Assembly: GCA_025602905.1 (NCBI GenBank)
Contig: JAHLKI010000008.1
Span: 1-64,000 of the forward strand
Source: Phlyctochytrium arcticum
Taxonomy: Eukaryota; Chytridiomycota; Chytridiomycetes; Chytridiales; Chytridiaceae
Direction of reading: 5' to 3'
Length of the DNA stretch: 64,000 bases
Shown: positions 1-10,014 of the stretch, one piece after another
How the letters are laid out: each line of letters begins with the position of its first letter
Position numbering within the stretch: the stretch's first letter is position 1
Made by a program: the position numbers and the translations under genes
Notes under the pieces: generated by a model
What the model saw: only the letters and a program-made list of their open reading frames with translations
The model's database searches: none
What the model was told of the DNA's origin: nothing

Positions 1-1178
1 ACGTGGGGTAGCGGGGGTTGCACACAGCGGTGATTTGGTGAAGGGCCCGATGGAATAGTGAGGGGGATGGCCAGGAGGTAATGGGGATGAGAAATGCGTG
101 GGAGGGGTGAATGCAGGCTGCGCGCGGTGCCGATGGTAACGGCATACGCCGGGAGATGATGTGGGGAGAGTTGTCGGTGGGAGAGAAGGCGGGAGGGTTG
201 CTGTGGTCCTTATCCAATGCCGGTGATGGGAAGGCCGATGTATTTGGTGGAGGGGAAGGTCGCGGCCGTGTGGTTGTTGTGATGGCGAGGGTGGTGGGGA
301 TATGGGTGAAAGCGCGGGGAGGTCGTGGCGGTGATGCAGCGGGCGAGGGGACGCGCGCGGGCTTCAGTGGAGGCATCATGCGGTGGTGGGAAGGAGGGAA
401 GGACGGAGGGCCTTTCTTGAGGAGCTGGGGCCGTGACCGTGGTGGGGATGGGTGGTTGGAGTTGGTAGGATGCGCGACGAGACCCGTGAGGGCGTCGGTA
501 GCGGTAGCGGTGATGTTGGGTGGGATGGGAAGGTTGTTGTGGTGGTAGCGGCAAGTGGGGGAGCGGTGGGCGTGATGGGGGCGCGGTCCGGGGTGAGGAG
601 GATGCGGTGTGTGCGGGGGTATTATCAGAAGCCGTGGGGAGTGCTGGGGTATCTTGGGAAGAGCCTGTGTTGCTGGGGGTATCGGGTATGTTGCGGGGAG
701 GGGAATCATCTACACTACTTACTATTCTACTACTAGGGGGAGGGGGGGATGGCGGTGCTTGGTCTTGGATGTCGAGGTTGGCAGAGGTCCAGGATTGCAT
801 GGTCGTGTAGAGGAGAGTGAAGTTGTCGTAGTCTTTGTGGTTGAGCGTCTCGTCGAGGATGTTGTAGTGGGGGGCGTGGTAGCCGCGTTCGCGGAGCTTC
901 TTGCGTTGGGCGAGCGTGTTGGTGAGGTGGGTGATGATGGCGGGGGTGGTGATGTCGCGGAAAGGGTTGCAATCGACGATATGCCCGCGGGTAAGGCGTT
1001 GGCGGCAGATGGGACATTGGAGATGGGGGTTGAGGTTGTTGAGGCGCCAGCGAACAATCTGGCGGGCGAGGGAAGGAGGGCGTTGGAATATGCCAGTATC
1101 GGCGCCGACACCGTGGCCAGTCCTACAAGTGTTGCTGATGGAGTTGGCGAGGATAGACGGGTTGGCGAGAAACCCATT
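1..1178 (-). mobile_element. 5'-truncated LINE copy, inverted relative to its neighbour
   Basis: The reverse complement of this stretch matches 3123-4300 almost base for base. It is therefore the 3' part (C-terminal Pro/Ser-rich coding end plus start of the 3' UTR) of the LINE that occupies 1179 onward, in opposite orientation. The few differences are small indels and perhaps one substitution, all within the first ~220 bases; the coding part encodes the same peptide in both arms. The copy is cut on its 5' side exactly where the other element begins, with no unique sequence between. It has no RT domain and cannot be autonomous. It could be a genuine second insertion or a fold-back assembly artefact at a contig end. 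Confidence 0.85.
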
Positions 1179-4091
1179 GTGTGTTCCACCGTTGATACCC
1201 TTGGTCTAGCTCTTCAAGATACCCTCCTCTCGGTTGCTCAACATACCCTCGGCTACTACAGCGTCTCCCGCGCCAAGTCCCGCCCCCAATCAACCGAAGT
1301 CATCCCCATCTCCACCACCGACCTCCATGACCCCCTTACCACTACCGCCGCCATCCGTGCATTCAAACGCTCCCGCCGTGGCCTTCAACCCACACTCACC
1401 AGCGGTGATGCCAACCTCACGCCCAATGACGCTACCACCGCCCGCTTTTCCACCACCTTCTCCACCTGCTCATCAACGCCTCCAGACGACCCAGGCGGCT
1501 CCCTCACCTACGAACTATCCCATGCCGAACGCCGCGCCTTCTCCCTCACCTCCATCTGTGATGCCATCCGTCGATACCCCAAGTGCCGTAGCGGAGGGCC
1601 CGACGGCCTCCATCAAACTCTCCTCACCACCCTTACCTACTCCACCACCTTCGAACAAGACATTACTGCCATCTTCCGTCACTTCCTCGCTGTGGGGGCA
1701 ACCCCGCAATGTTGGAATACCAGTAAACTTGTACTCATCCCCAAAACCACCACCGACTCTCGTATTTCTGCTTGTCGCCCCATCTCCCTCACTCAAATTC
1801 TCCGCCGTATCTTTGAAGGACGTCTCCATCGCGCCTGGCGTGGCCGCCCGTGGGCCAAAGTTCATCCTTCTCAAGGCGGATTCCAGCGACGTCAAGGATC
1901 GACCCACCTAGCTCTCGCGTCCGACGCCTCGTGTAGACTAGGTGCCCAGCTTCAGGTCTTTCTCGACGTGGTGGGTGCGTACGATCATGTCCCACATCGA
2001 CACCTGATGCAAGTTCTGGCTGGGCGTGGCGCCCCTCGCCGCGACTTAAGTCTAGTGTTCGCGCTGTTCTGCCGCTTCATGTCCACCGTAGCGGTAGTCA
2101 ATGGAACCCGCTGCGACCCCATCCCCATCATCCGCGGACTCTTCCAAGGATCGGTTCTCTCCCCTCTCCTCTTCAACCTGTTTATAGACCCGCTCGCCGT
2201 TATCCTTGCGCCCACCAACGACTTTCCCAACAACAACCTCCCCAACGCCCTTTTCTTTGCCGACGACATCAAACTCCAGGCCGCTACCCTCCCCACCATC
2301 CGCACCTCACTCGCCCTCTGTGAGGCATGGGCCGATGCGAATTTTCTGAAGTTTGGACTGGCTAAATGTGGCATTATTGGCGCTCCACCCGATGCCGTTC
2401 TCCCCCTCCAAGATGGCTTCCTCCCCCACGTCTCCGAATACAAGTACCTAGGATACCCCCATACCCGTCGCGGCATTAACTGGCCCAAGTTCATTACCAC
2501 CACCACCACCAAAGCCGACCGCCTTCTCTCTTATACCATGATGCGTGGCCAGGCCTGGACCCCCGGCACCAAACTCACCATCTACCGCACATTCATCCAA
2601 TCGCTCTGTACTTATGGTATGGAGGCCTTCGGCCTATGGCTGGATGGTCAACCGCCAGATGTTCAACGATCTCTCCTCACCCTCCTCACCACCAACCACC
2701 GCACCGCCCTGGAATGGATCTTCAACACCTCCTCCGCCACGTCCCTCGCAACAATGGAATCACTAACCTCTCTCACCAACCCCGTCCGCAAGATGACCGA
2801 GTTTGCTGCATCCTTCGCGTTCCGCCTCTCCTCCTACAACAACACCTTCTCCGCCACCTCCCCCTGGGCCGTAGTGAATGCCCGCTTTCCCGAGTGTGGC
2901 CCATGGTCCCTCGGTGAAATCATCCCTCGGCTCCGTCTCCAAACTCAACCACTCCTCGCCGCCTACAACAACATTGTCAATGCATACCCCCCCAGCTTCA
3001 CCGGCCCCCGTCTTACTTGGAAGAAATTCCTTCGCCGTGACCGCATCCTCCAACACCGCGCGACCCTTTCCTCCAGCACCCACCCCCTCGACAACCGATC
3101 TATACCCGCCCGCTCCGTTCGCAATGGGTTTCTCGCCAACCCGTCTATCCTCGCCAACTCCATCAGCAACACTTGTAGGACTGGCCACGGTGTCGGCGCC
3201 GATACTGGCATATTCCAACGCCCTCCTTCCCTCGCCCGCCAGATTGTTCGCTGGCGCCTCAACAACCTCAACCCCCATCTCCAATGTCCCATCTGCCGCC
3301 AACGCCTTACCCGCGGGCATATCGTCGATTGCAACCCTTTCCGCGACATCACCACCCCCGCCATCATCACCCACCTCACCAACACGCTCGCCCAACGCAA
3401 GAAGCTCCGCGAACGCGGCTACCACGCCCCCCACTACAACATCCTCGACGAGACGCTCAACCACAAAGACTACGACAACTTCACTCTCCTCTACACGACC
3501 ATGCAATCCTGGACCTCTGCCAACCTCGACATCCAAGACCAAGCACCGCCATCCCCCCCTCCCCCTAGTAGTAGAATAGTAAGTAGTGTAGATGATTCCC
3601 CTCCCCGCAACATACCCGATACCCCCAGCAACACAGGCTCTTCCCAAGATACCCCAGCACTCCCCACGGCTTCTGATAATACCCCCGCACACACCGCATC
3701 CTCCTCACCCCGGACCGCGCCCCCATCACGCCCACCGCTCCCCCACTTGCCGCTACCACCACAACAACCTTCCCATCCCACCCAACATCACCGCTACCGC
3801 TACCGACGCCCTCACGGGTCTCGTCGCGCATCCTACCAACTCCAACCACCCATCCCCACCACGGTCACGGCCCCAGCTCCTCAAGAAAGGCCCTCCGTCC
3901 TTCCCTCCTTCCCACCACCGCATGATGCCTCCACTGAAGCCCGCGCGCGTCCCCTCGCCCGCTGCATCACCGCCACGACCTCCCCGCGCTTTCACCCATA
4001 TCCCCACCACCCTCGCCATCACAACAACCACACGGCCGCGACCTTCCCCTCCACCAAATACATCGGCCTTCCCATCACCGGCATTGGATAA
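1179..4091 (+). CDS. LINE reverse transcriptase (ORF2-like), 5' partial
   Basis: The frame is open for about 970 codons with no stop. RT landmarks occur in order: a finger segment with RPISL, the palm motif with the first catalytic Asp (FLDVVGAYDHV), the RGLFQGSVLSPLLF block, and the catalytic FADD at 2256-2267. A thumb region follows, then a CX2CX7HX3C zinc-knuckle-like motif (about 3285-3332) and a low-complexity Pro/Ser/Thr/His-rich C terminus. This order is that of non-LTR RTs. The frame stays open further upstream to 609, but that part is antisense of the inverted copy and is not native. The original start codon and any endonuclease domain are absent, so the copy is probably not autonomous, although the RT core looks undamaged. 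Confidence 0.85.
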   Translation: MCSTVDTLGLALQDTLLSVAQHTLGYYSVSRAKSRPQSTEVIPISTTDLHDPLTTTAAIRAFKRSRRGLQPTLTSGDANLTPNDATTARFSTTFSTCSSTPPDDPGGSLTYELSHAERRAFSLTSICDAIRRYPKCRSGGPDGLHQTLLTTLTYSTTFEQDITAIFRHFLAVGATPQCWNTSKLVLIPKTTTDSRISACRPISLTQILRRIFEGRLHRAWRGRPWAKVHPSQGGFQRRQGSTHLALASDASCRLGAQLQVFLDVVGAYDHVPHRHLMQVLAGRGAPRRDLSLVFALFCRFMSTVAVVNGTRCDPIPIIRGLFQGSVLSPLLFNLFIDPLAVILAPTNDFPNNNLPNALFFADDIKLQAATLPTIRTSLALCEAWADANFLKFGLAKCGIIGAPPDAVLPLQDGFLPHVSEYKYLGYPHTRRGINWPKFITTTTTKADRLLSYTMMRGQAWTPGTKLTIYRTFIQSLCTYGMEAFGLWLDGQPPDVQRSLLTLLTTNHRTALEWIFNTSSATSLATMESLTSLTNPVRKMTEFAASFAFRLSSYNNTFSATSPWAVVNARFPECGPWSLGEIIPRLRLQTQPLLAAYNNIVNAYPPSFTGPRLTWKKFLRRDRILQHRATLSSSTHPLDNRSIPARSVRNGFLANPSILANSISNTCRTGHGVGADTGIFQRPPSLARQIVRWRLNNLNPHLQCPICRQRLTRGHIVDCNPFRDITTPAIITHLTNTLAQRKKLRERGYHAPHYNILDETLNHKDYDNFTLLYTTMQSWTSANLDIQDQAPPSPPPPSSRIVSSVDDSPPRNIPDTPSNTGSSQDTPALPTASDNTPAHTASSSPRTAPPSRPPLPHLPLPPQQPSHPTQHHRYRYRRPHGSRRASYQLQPPIPTTVTAPAPQERPSVLPSFPPPHDASTEARARPLARCITATTSPRFHPYPHHPRHHNNHTAATFPSTKYIGLPITGIG

Positions 4092-4380
4092 GGACACAGC
4101 AACCCTCCACGCCTTCTCTCCCACCGACAACTCTCCCCACATCATCTCCCGGCGTATGCCGTTACCATCGGCACCGCGCAGCCTGCATTCACCCCTCCCA
4201 CGCATTTCTCATCCCCATTACCTCCTGGCCATCCCCATCACTAATTCCATCGGGCCCTTCACCAAAATCACCGCTGTGTGCAACCCCCGCTACCCCACGT
4301 CCTGGCCATCCCCATCATTAATACCACCCGGCCTTCGACCTCCCCCAGACCACGCAACACTCTCCCCGACCATCCTTTTT

Positions 4381-4463
4381 TACTCTGGGACTTCGTCCCA
4401 GCTCTGGAATTGTTACCACCACCGTCTTCTACTCTGGGACTTCGTCCCAGCTCTGGAATTGTT
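4381..4463 (+). repeat. Two 34-bp direct repeats with a perfect hairpin in LINE 3' UTR
   Basis: A 34-bp unit at 4381-4414 recurs at 4430-4463 (period 49). Each unit contains CTGGGAC-TTC-GTCCCAG, a 7-bp perfect stem with a 3-nt loop (4385-4401 in the first). Repeated structured 3' UTR segments are what some LINE RTs recognise when priming; that role here is inference. Confidence 0.85.
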
Positions 4464-4872
4464 GCCATCACCGCTACATCACCTCCCTCACCACCACCTC
4501 GGCCTCCACCTCTGCCCCGCTGCTCTACCTCATCCACCACATCTTCCCAAGCACGGGCCACGCGTCTCTCAGGCTGAAATGCCCTCCAAACCCCAAGTCC
4601 CTTCTTACCACCATTTTTCGCGTTTTCTCGACCCATTCACCCACCCTTGCACATAAGGTGTCTTAGGACATCTTAACGCTCTTTGCCGTGCGCATCTTTC
4701 TGGATTACTCCCCCTCACTCACCGTTCCTCCCCACTGCCGGGCTCCAGTCTGAAATCGCCTTTTTTCGTAGTTTTATCATTTTTTGCTCCTTTTTCTCGT
4801 TTTTTCTAGTTAGTCTTATAGATAGATATGTTCTGTATATGTGCATGCTCTCAAATAACACTCTCCTCACAT

Positions 4873-4886
4873 CCTAACCCTAACCC
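4873..4886 (+). repeat. Short telomere-like tract (CCTAACCCTAACCC)
   Basis: There are two and a third units of the C-rich strand of TTAGGG telomere repeat at the apparent 3' end of the LINE. It is too short to be a telomere. It may be the element's target sequence, its own 3' terminus, or an interstitial remnant. Confidence 0.7.
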
Positions 4887-5797
4887 TTCTTGAATGGCTA
4901 TCCCAGTATGAGGCTGGCCATCGCCAGACAGTGTCCTTGTGCCCCGGCGCGACCAAGAGAGGCGTTCGCTTCGTCCAATTCGATTACCGTGCTATGCGCC
5001 AGATCTGGGTCGTCGGGCTATTCCCCCCATCATGATTACGGATCCGACGGCGGCATTGGTTAGAACTCTCTCCGAGAATGGAAGAGATTTCTCCGGCGAC
5101 AACAACTCCCGGATGGACGTCTTTTTCCAAATATTCAACCGAGGACCGCTTTCTGACGCTTGACCATGCAGGCCGGAACTGCTTGCGGCGCGGAGGACAC
5201 CTTATCCCAATCACCCGTCTGAGCCTGATCACGAATGGCTACATCGCAAAACTCACATTTGAGGTGCTGGTTCGAGGTGATCTACGGACACGTAAGTAGC
5301 TTGGCAATACGCTGTATTCTCGTCTTTTCTGAAACCTTTTTGTCTAGGGCGGATCCCGATGATTGCCGAACTGTCTGAAGTTGGTGAACGTGCCCATGCT
5401 GAGTTCCGACCCATTGAAAATCCTGGTATAAGCGGAGGAGGTCTTTACGCCATCAGCCGATGCCCGATTGCCCCCGCTAGACGGGTCATCTACCTCCAAC
5501 TTTCACCGCCCCCAAGCCCATTTGATCCAACCGTGCAGGTGCCAGCCACAAGACCTGTCATTGGCATCGACTTTGGCCAAAGGTTCCAAACAGTCGCGGT
5601 GTCAGATAACTTGAGCTCCATGGCTGACGGTGCGCGACAACGTCTGCAGCAGCCCAATGTCGCCGAAGCCACCATACGGCAAGGCCATCGCACCAGCGCT
5701 CCCAAGCAATCACACGCGTGAGGGGCAGGCATTATCAGGAAAATTGCCTCACAGCTTGGTTTGAGAGGAAGGATGCTCATCGGCAGATAGCAGACGG
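4887..5797. other. Degenerate sequence, no intact gene
   Basis: Short open stretches in shifting frames occur at 4939-5163, 5078-5290 and 5359-5721, with a possible intron 5291-5347 (GTAAGT...CTAG). No continuous protein results because the frames do not join. The peptide from 5359 (LSPPPSPFDPTVQVPATRPV region) is not one I recognise. It is probably a decayed gene or element between two LINE-derived segments. Confidence 0.4.
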
Positions 5798-6290
5798 GTG
5801 AAAGGTTGGGACGCGGACGGTCCGCCGGAATTGATACTTTCCGGTCAGGCCGTGCCAAATGTGGACAGCTACCGATACCTTGGTTTCCCCACATCAGCGC
5901 GCGGCATTATTTGGACTGAACATCTGGCGGTCCGATTGAGCAAGGCAGACAAAATGCTCAAGGCCCTGATGCTCAGCGGAGATCTTTGGTCTGAGAATGT
6001 CCGTCTTACCTTGTAAAGATATTCGTTCGTTCTCATACCGACTTTGGATTGCCCGGATTTTGGGTCTGGAGTATGCATGATCCCGTCCGGAAAGAACTAC
6101 GGGATGGCTTGGAGCAACTTCATATTCGTGGTCTGGAATGGATCTTTGGAAGACTGGCGCCGCGCGGGTTACATGAAAGCATGTCGGCTTTGGGCAGATG
6201 GGAGCACCGTGCTGTGACCATGCTTGGATCATACTACCTGCATTTGGACTAATTGCCCCGCTCAAACCCATTATTTCATTTGTCGTCTAT
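5798..6290 (+). pseudogene. Decayed LINE RT fragment
   Basis: The segment 5798-6016 encodes a peptide (SYRYLGFPTSARGI..., KADKMLKALMLSGDLW) that aligns with the post-FADD thumb region of the 1179-4091 LINE (EYKYLGYPHTRRGI, KADRLLSYTMMRGQAW). After a stop and frame change, 6049-6252 continues the homology (GLEWIFGRLAPRGLHESMSALG versus ALEWIF...SLATMESLTSL). It is an older, diverged relative of the neighbouring LINE, truncated at both ends and broken by stop codons. Confidence 0.7.
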
Positions 6291-6402
6291 CGTCAATCCC
6301 GGATATCTATCAATGCCATATTACCACGGTGTTTGCGGAAACCGAATTACCAGCCTATAGTCAACTGTCTGACTAAATTTTCCTTGTGAAAGCGGTGAGA
6401 TC

Positions 6403-7148
6403 ATGTCGCAGGCGGATCGAGAAGAAAAGGCGATGCGCAGCAATAAGAAAGGCAAGATCCTGGACTATTTATACTACGTAAGTGACATCCCGCATGTCAG
6501 CTCACCCGGTTTTGCACCAGGCCGAAGATGGTACTACAGTGAGGTACATCAAATGGATGTGATAACAGCCTTTCTGAATGGGCTCCTGAAGGAAACCATC
6601 TTTATGAAAGTCCCGTCCGGCGCCAAGGCTCCTCCTGGTTCTCTGTGTCGCCTGCTTCGATGTCTCTACGGTCTGAAGCAGGCCCCATGCGAGTGGAATC
6701 GTCGCCTCCACAAATTCCTACTGTTTTGGGGTTTCTGGTCACTTATGCTGATGCTTCTCTGTATTATCTTACAGAATCCGGCCGCATCACCGTGCTCATT
6801 GCTGTCTACGTCGACGACATCCTGCTTGCTGCCGCCCCGATGCCCTCGAGGGGGTGAAAGCATCCTTACGCTAATGAATTCAAAATGACAGATAACGGAT
6901 CGGGGCCATACTTGCTAGGAGTACGGCTCATCAAAGAAAACGGCTTCTACATTCTGATCCAAAGAATGATATACACAGCCGCCATCATCAAAAAGTACAT
7001 GGGAGAAATCAACCATCCACAAGTTCACGATACACCAGTAGCACCACCACATTGCGTGTGGAGAGAAACTCGGGGCCGCGGTTGCCGCATCATAAACATT
7101 CGCGAGAGAGTATCGTGGATTTGGCAAGAACGTCTCGCGCCCAACTGA
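6403..7148 (+). pseudogene. Ty1/Copia retrotransposon RT fragment, frameshifted
   Basis: Copia RT hallmarks are split over three frames. The first frame, from 6403, has QMDVITAFLNG, then FMKVPSGA and CLYGLKQAPCEWNRRL. The second (about 6710-6857) has YADASLYYL and the catalytic YVDDILLAAA. The third (6885-7148) has MTDNGSGPYLLGVRL and the IYTAAIIKKYM block. These correspond in order to RT motifs of Ty1/Copia Pol. At least two frameshifts are needed, and no gag, integrase, RNase H or LTR is visible, so this is an inactive internal fragment. Confidence 0.85.
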
Positions 7149-8296
7149 TGAAAATTTCCGAAGGCTGACCGAACAAATTTTTAAAAAGAGCTACTATGTC
7201 TTTGTTCCATGTTGTCAGAACGGAAGCGAGCTTCTACCTCCTAATGGACCTGGACCAGGACGGGCACTTTGCGATGCATAAGTGGGGAAGTTTTGCTTCC
7301 TTCACGGGATGGGCACACGGACCGAGTCTCACGTCTAAGCCAAGTTTTCCTCCGTCACCGGGTGAGTCCATTCTTTTTGCAAATGTCTACCGGGATACCG
7401 GTTGCTGATGCGAAGCGTTTTCATGTCGTAGAATCTTCTGAGACGGTTGTCGTCTCTCATTGAAAAAATGCGAAGAGAGAAGAATCGGGATTCCGGTGAT
7501 GAGGCCCCTCACTCTCCCATTCGCATCCCAGTTCAACTCGCGGGGCTTGGAGCTACACCGCGCAAAGCAGCTCCCAAGTGAGTATTGCAATCGATGTAAT
7601 GCTGTTGATTGCGCGTTCACACATTTCCAGGCCATGAATCATATCGGTACCTTGTCATATTTTACGTTTGCATTATTGTCTACTTAATTATCGCATCCAT
7701 TCTTTGGTGACCTGCTCTTTCTCATCCTTTGTAGTCCAGTCATCTTCTGTTTTGTGCTTTGCCCGTAGTCGTAGTCTACATACTGTTACCCCTGCCGATA
7801 GTACCGTATATACATTTTGTAGCATTCTCCTATAAAGACATCTTCACTCTATACTCATACTCTCGCGTGTATAACCCTCGCCGTCAGGTTGTCATCACTT
7901 GGATGGCCTGCGAAAAGCATGTGAAGGTGCCGGGGCCGTTCATTCCAAATCAGAGTTGAAATCTTACAAATAGACCATGCTACCTGGCTCTACCTGGCTA
8001 TAGTAAGTTTTCCCTTTGAGATGCACCAGTACAAAGGAATGCAACAAGTATAGCATAAGAGTGATGTTTGATGATTACCAAAAGCTCTAGCCAAGATGAA
8101 TATTATCAAAATAAAGTACAATGAAAAAGTGAGAATAGGTACAAATTACGACAAAAACGTTTGTGCGGGTCAGATATTTAGACATCAACGGGGGTGGACG
8201 AAAAAGAGAGTCCATAGAAGTGTAGAGAAGAATCAAGGATTGCTCTAAAAGTTTTGCAACAAAGTAGTGGTATATGGGAAATTTTGGAAAAAAGGT
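7149..8296. other. Intergenic / element debris, nothing recognised
   Basis: Only short, inconsistent open stretches are present. Part may be further Copia remnant and part the 3' flank of the minus-strand gene that ends at 8297. No repeats or RNA genes stood out. Confidence 0.5.
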
Positions 8297-10014
8297 TCAA
8301 GGGCGGGTCCAGAAAGTGACTACATTCTCGGGCACCAGTCCATCGCCGCTTGTTTTGACGCAACATCCGCCTCGTTCCCACCCGACGTTGACGGGAGTAG
8401 GAGTCGGTTCATTGAAATTGTATGCACGGCAAGCGGGATGAGCGACACAGAACGCGCCGCATAATGCTGCCGAGCTGCCATCATTGTAACAAGCAATATC
8501 GTCGCCCCTGTGATCGTACTTTTCCGTTTTGGGCCAAGAGAGGTATGATATGTCGTTTACGGGGAACAAGACGACGCGGTCGGGACGGAGGATGGCCGTA
8601 TTGGTCAGGTTTCCTTTTGCCCAGCATTGGAACGCGCGGTCGGAAACGGCGGCGATGCAGCCGGGGGTATCGCGGCATAACTGCCAGCATTCGTTTAGGT
8701 TGGTGATGTTTTTTTTGGAGACGGTGTGATTTGATAAGTCGTTTCCGGAGAAATCCGTGCCCACTAGCGTGCCGAACTGGTTTATTCCGGGTGAAGGGAC
8801 AGGTATTTGTGCTGGTGGTTTGGTCGGATCTGCTTTCATGCCGCCTTCATTTGAATCGTTTTTCCGTAACCGGGTCAGGCCTACCCCTAAGCCAATGCCG
8901 AGCCCGATTGCCAGGAGAAGCAGGACGGCAGCAGCCGTCCACAATCTACACTTTGTGGCTTGGCTTCGGCGACGGGATGGGTGATTCCCCATTTCTTTTT
9001 GCGACAACGAAATATGACGTCCCATGCCCTTGCTTGCTTCCACATTCTCTAAAGTGACCGAGTCATTAGCGCTACGGTGTCCAGCTGTTGATTGGGAGTA
9101 GAGTGAGGTTGGACTTGACGGCATGTGGTCGTGCGGATGGACAAAAAAGGCAGTTGAGCCGACATTGTGGGGTGATGACTCGAGGTTCAGAGTACTGTTG
9201 GATGCATCGCCCATGTCGTAGACGGGACCGTTCTGCACAAGCGATCCAGCCGACGAAGCAGAGGTGGGACTCATCACGGATGTTGCGGTACCAGGACTTG
9301 CCGGGCCCGTATACGGGTGAATCGATGCTGTGTAAACCTGCAATGGTGCTGATTCTGAATCCGCTGGTGCTGAGTCTTTTAGGTAGGACATGGAACATTG
9401 ACGAACAGGTGGGGTTGGAGATGAGTAGTTGGGTAAGGATGATGGTGCGGGAGCAGGAGTCACTGACTCCACACCAGCAGGAACGGCGAAAGGAATACCA
9501 TCATCTATTGGAGGGGTAGCGGATGCAATAGCGCTATAAGCCGGGGGAAGGGTGTCCATCCGTAAGTGGGTAGATTCCTCGCTGGTTCGTGCCGCCCTCG
9601 CCCCCATGTCCACCAAGAGATGGAGACCATGTTGCTTTTGCTGTAAAAGGACTTCTGGGATATGAGTGCCCAAAGGCTGCAATGAGCTACATTTCAATAG
9701 GAAATTAGACACGGAATGGAAATTTGGATCAGCGAATCCAAACAAAACACTTACTCGGGAAGGAGAGTTGCTTTGAAGGCCTTTTCAGGATGTTCTTCGG
9801 CCTGCTTGAGTCGTTCGTCGTCTTCACATATCGTCTCGTCAAAGCGCAGGAGCCTCAACTCGCCGGCCAGCCAGGAATTGGGGTCGATTCCGAGACGGGT
9901 TGCGACAATCACTCGAAGGCGGGCCAAGACTATATCACTCCGCAGGCGCAAAGTAAAGAGTTTGTAAGGTTTTCCTGGGCCTTCAGCCACGACCCCGTAC
10001 AGATAAATATCCAT
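8297..10014 (-). CDS. Type II membrane protein with Crinkler-like N-terminal domain and PAN/apple-like ectodomain
   Basis: Two exons (minus): 9755-10014 and 8297-9686. The 68-bp intron begins GTAAGT, ends TAG and keeps phase; 549 aa. An in-frame TAG lies just upstream of the chosen ATG. Residues 1-115 look like the ubiquitin-fold header of Crinkler (CRN) proteins: a short beta-rich start, a helix, a segment ending LRLLRFDE, a charged ...DDERLK stretch, then (LLPDSLQPLGTHIPE) and (HLLVDM), mirroring the usual CRN ...LSEYFP..HIHIIV block. A PPAY (WW-type) motif lies at 134-137, then a Ser/Thr/Pro-rich linker to ~320, an RRR stretch and one hydrophobic span at ~334-357. The remaining ~190 residues hold N-glycosylation sites and two Cys clusters (NECWQLC...CWAKG; CGAFC...CRAYNF...GGCCVK) resembling PAN/apple modules. 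Polarity suggests N-in/C-out. The CRN assignment is by pattern, not by search. Confidence 0.7.
9687..9754 (-). other. Intron of the Crinkler-headed gene
   Basis: GTAAGT donor and TGTAG acceptor. Splicing joins codon GA|C and fuses the header domain (LLP-D) to SLQPLG without a stop. Without splicing, both halves terminate. Confidence 0.85.

Larger units (their letters stand above)
1179..4886 (+). mobile_element. LINE (non-LTR retrotransposon) with open RT frame, 5'-truncated
   Basis: The element comprises an RT reading frame (to 4091), a C-rich 3' UTR with a 49-bp tandem hairpin repeat (4381-4463), an AT-rich tail, and a terminal telomere-like CCCTAA tract (4873-4886). No APE or restriction-like endonuclease is visible, because the 5' part is missing and replaced by the inverted copy at 1-1178. 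I see no poly(A) tail. The true 3' boundary is inferred from the telomere-like tract, beyond which the sequence no longer looks LINE-like. Confidence 0.75.

Noticed and set aside
609..1178. Extension of the LINE frame upstream to 609
   Set aside because: This stretch is the antisense of the inverted 3' LINE copy; its openness is a by-product of the palindrome, not an N-terminal domain.
4873..4886. True chromosome end (telomere)
   Set aside because: Only about two repeat units, with unrelated sequence continuing on the right.
5550..5610. VIGIDFG peptide resembling an Hsp70/actin-type phosphate-1 loop
   Set aside because: The motif lacks the following Thr/Ser residues and the surrounding frames do not extend into any ATPase domain; treated as chance in degenerate sequence.
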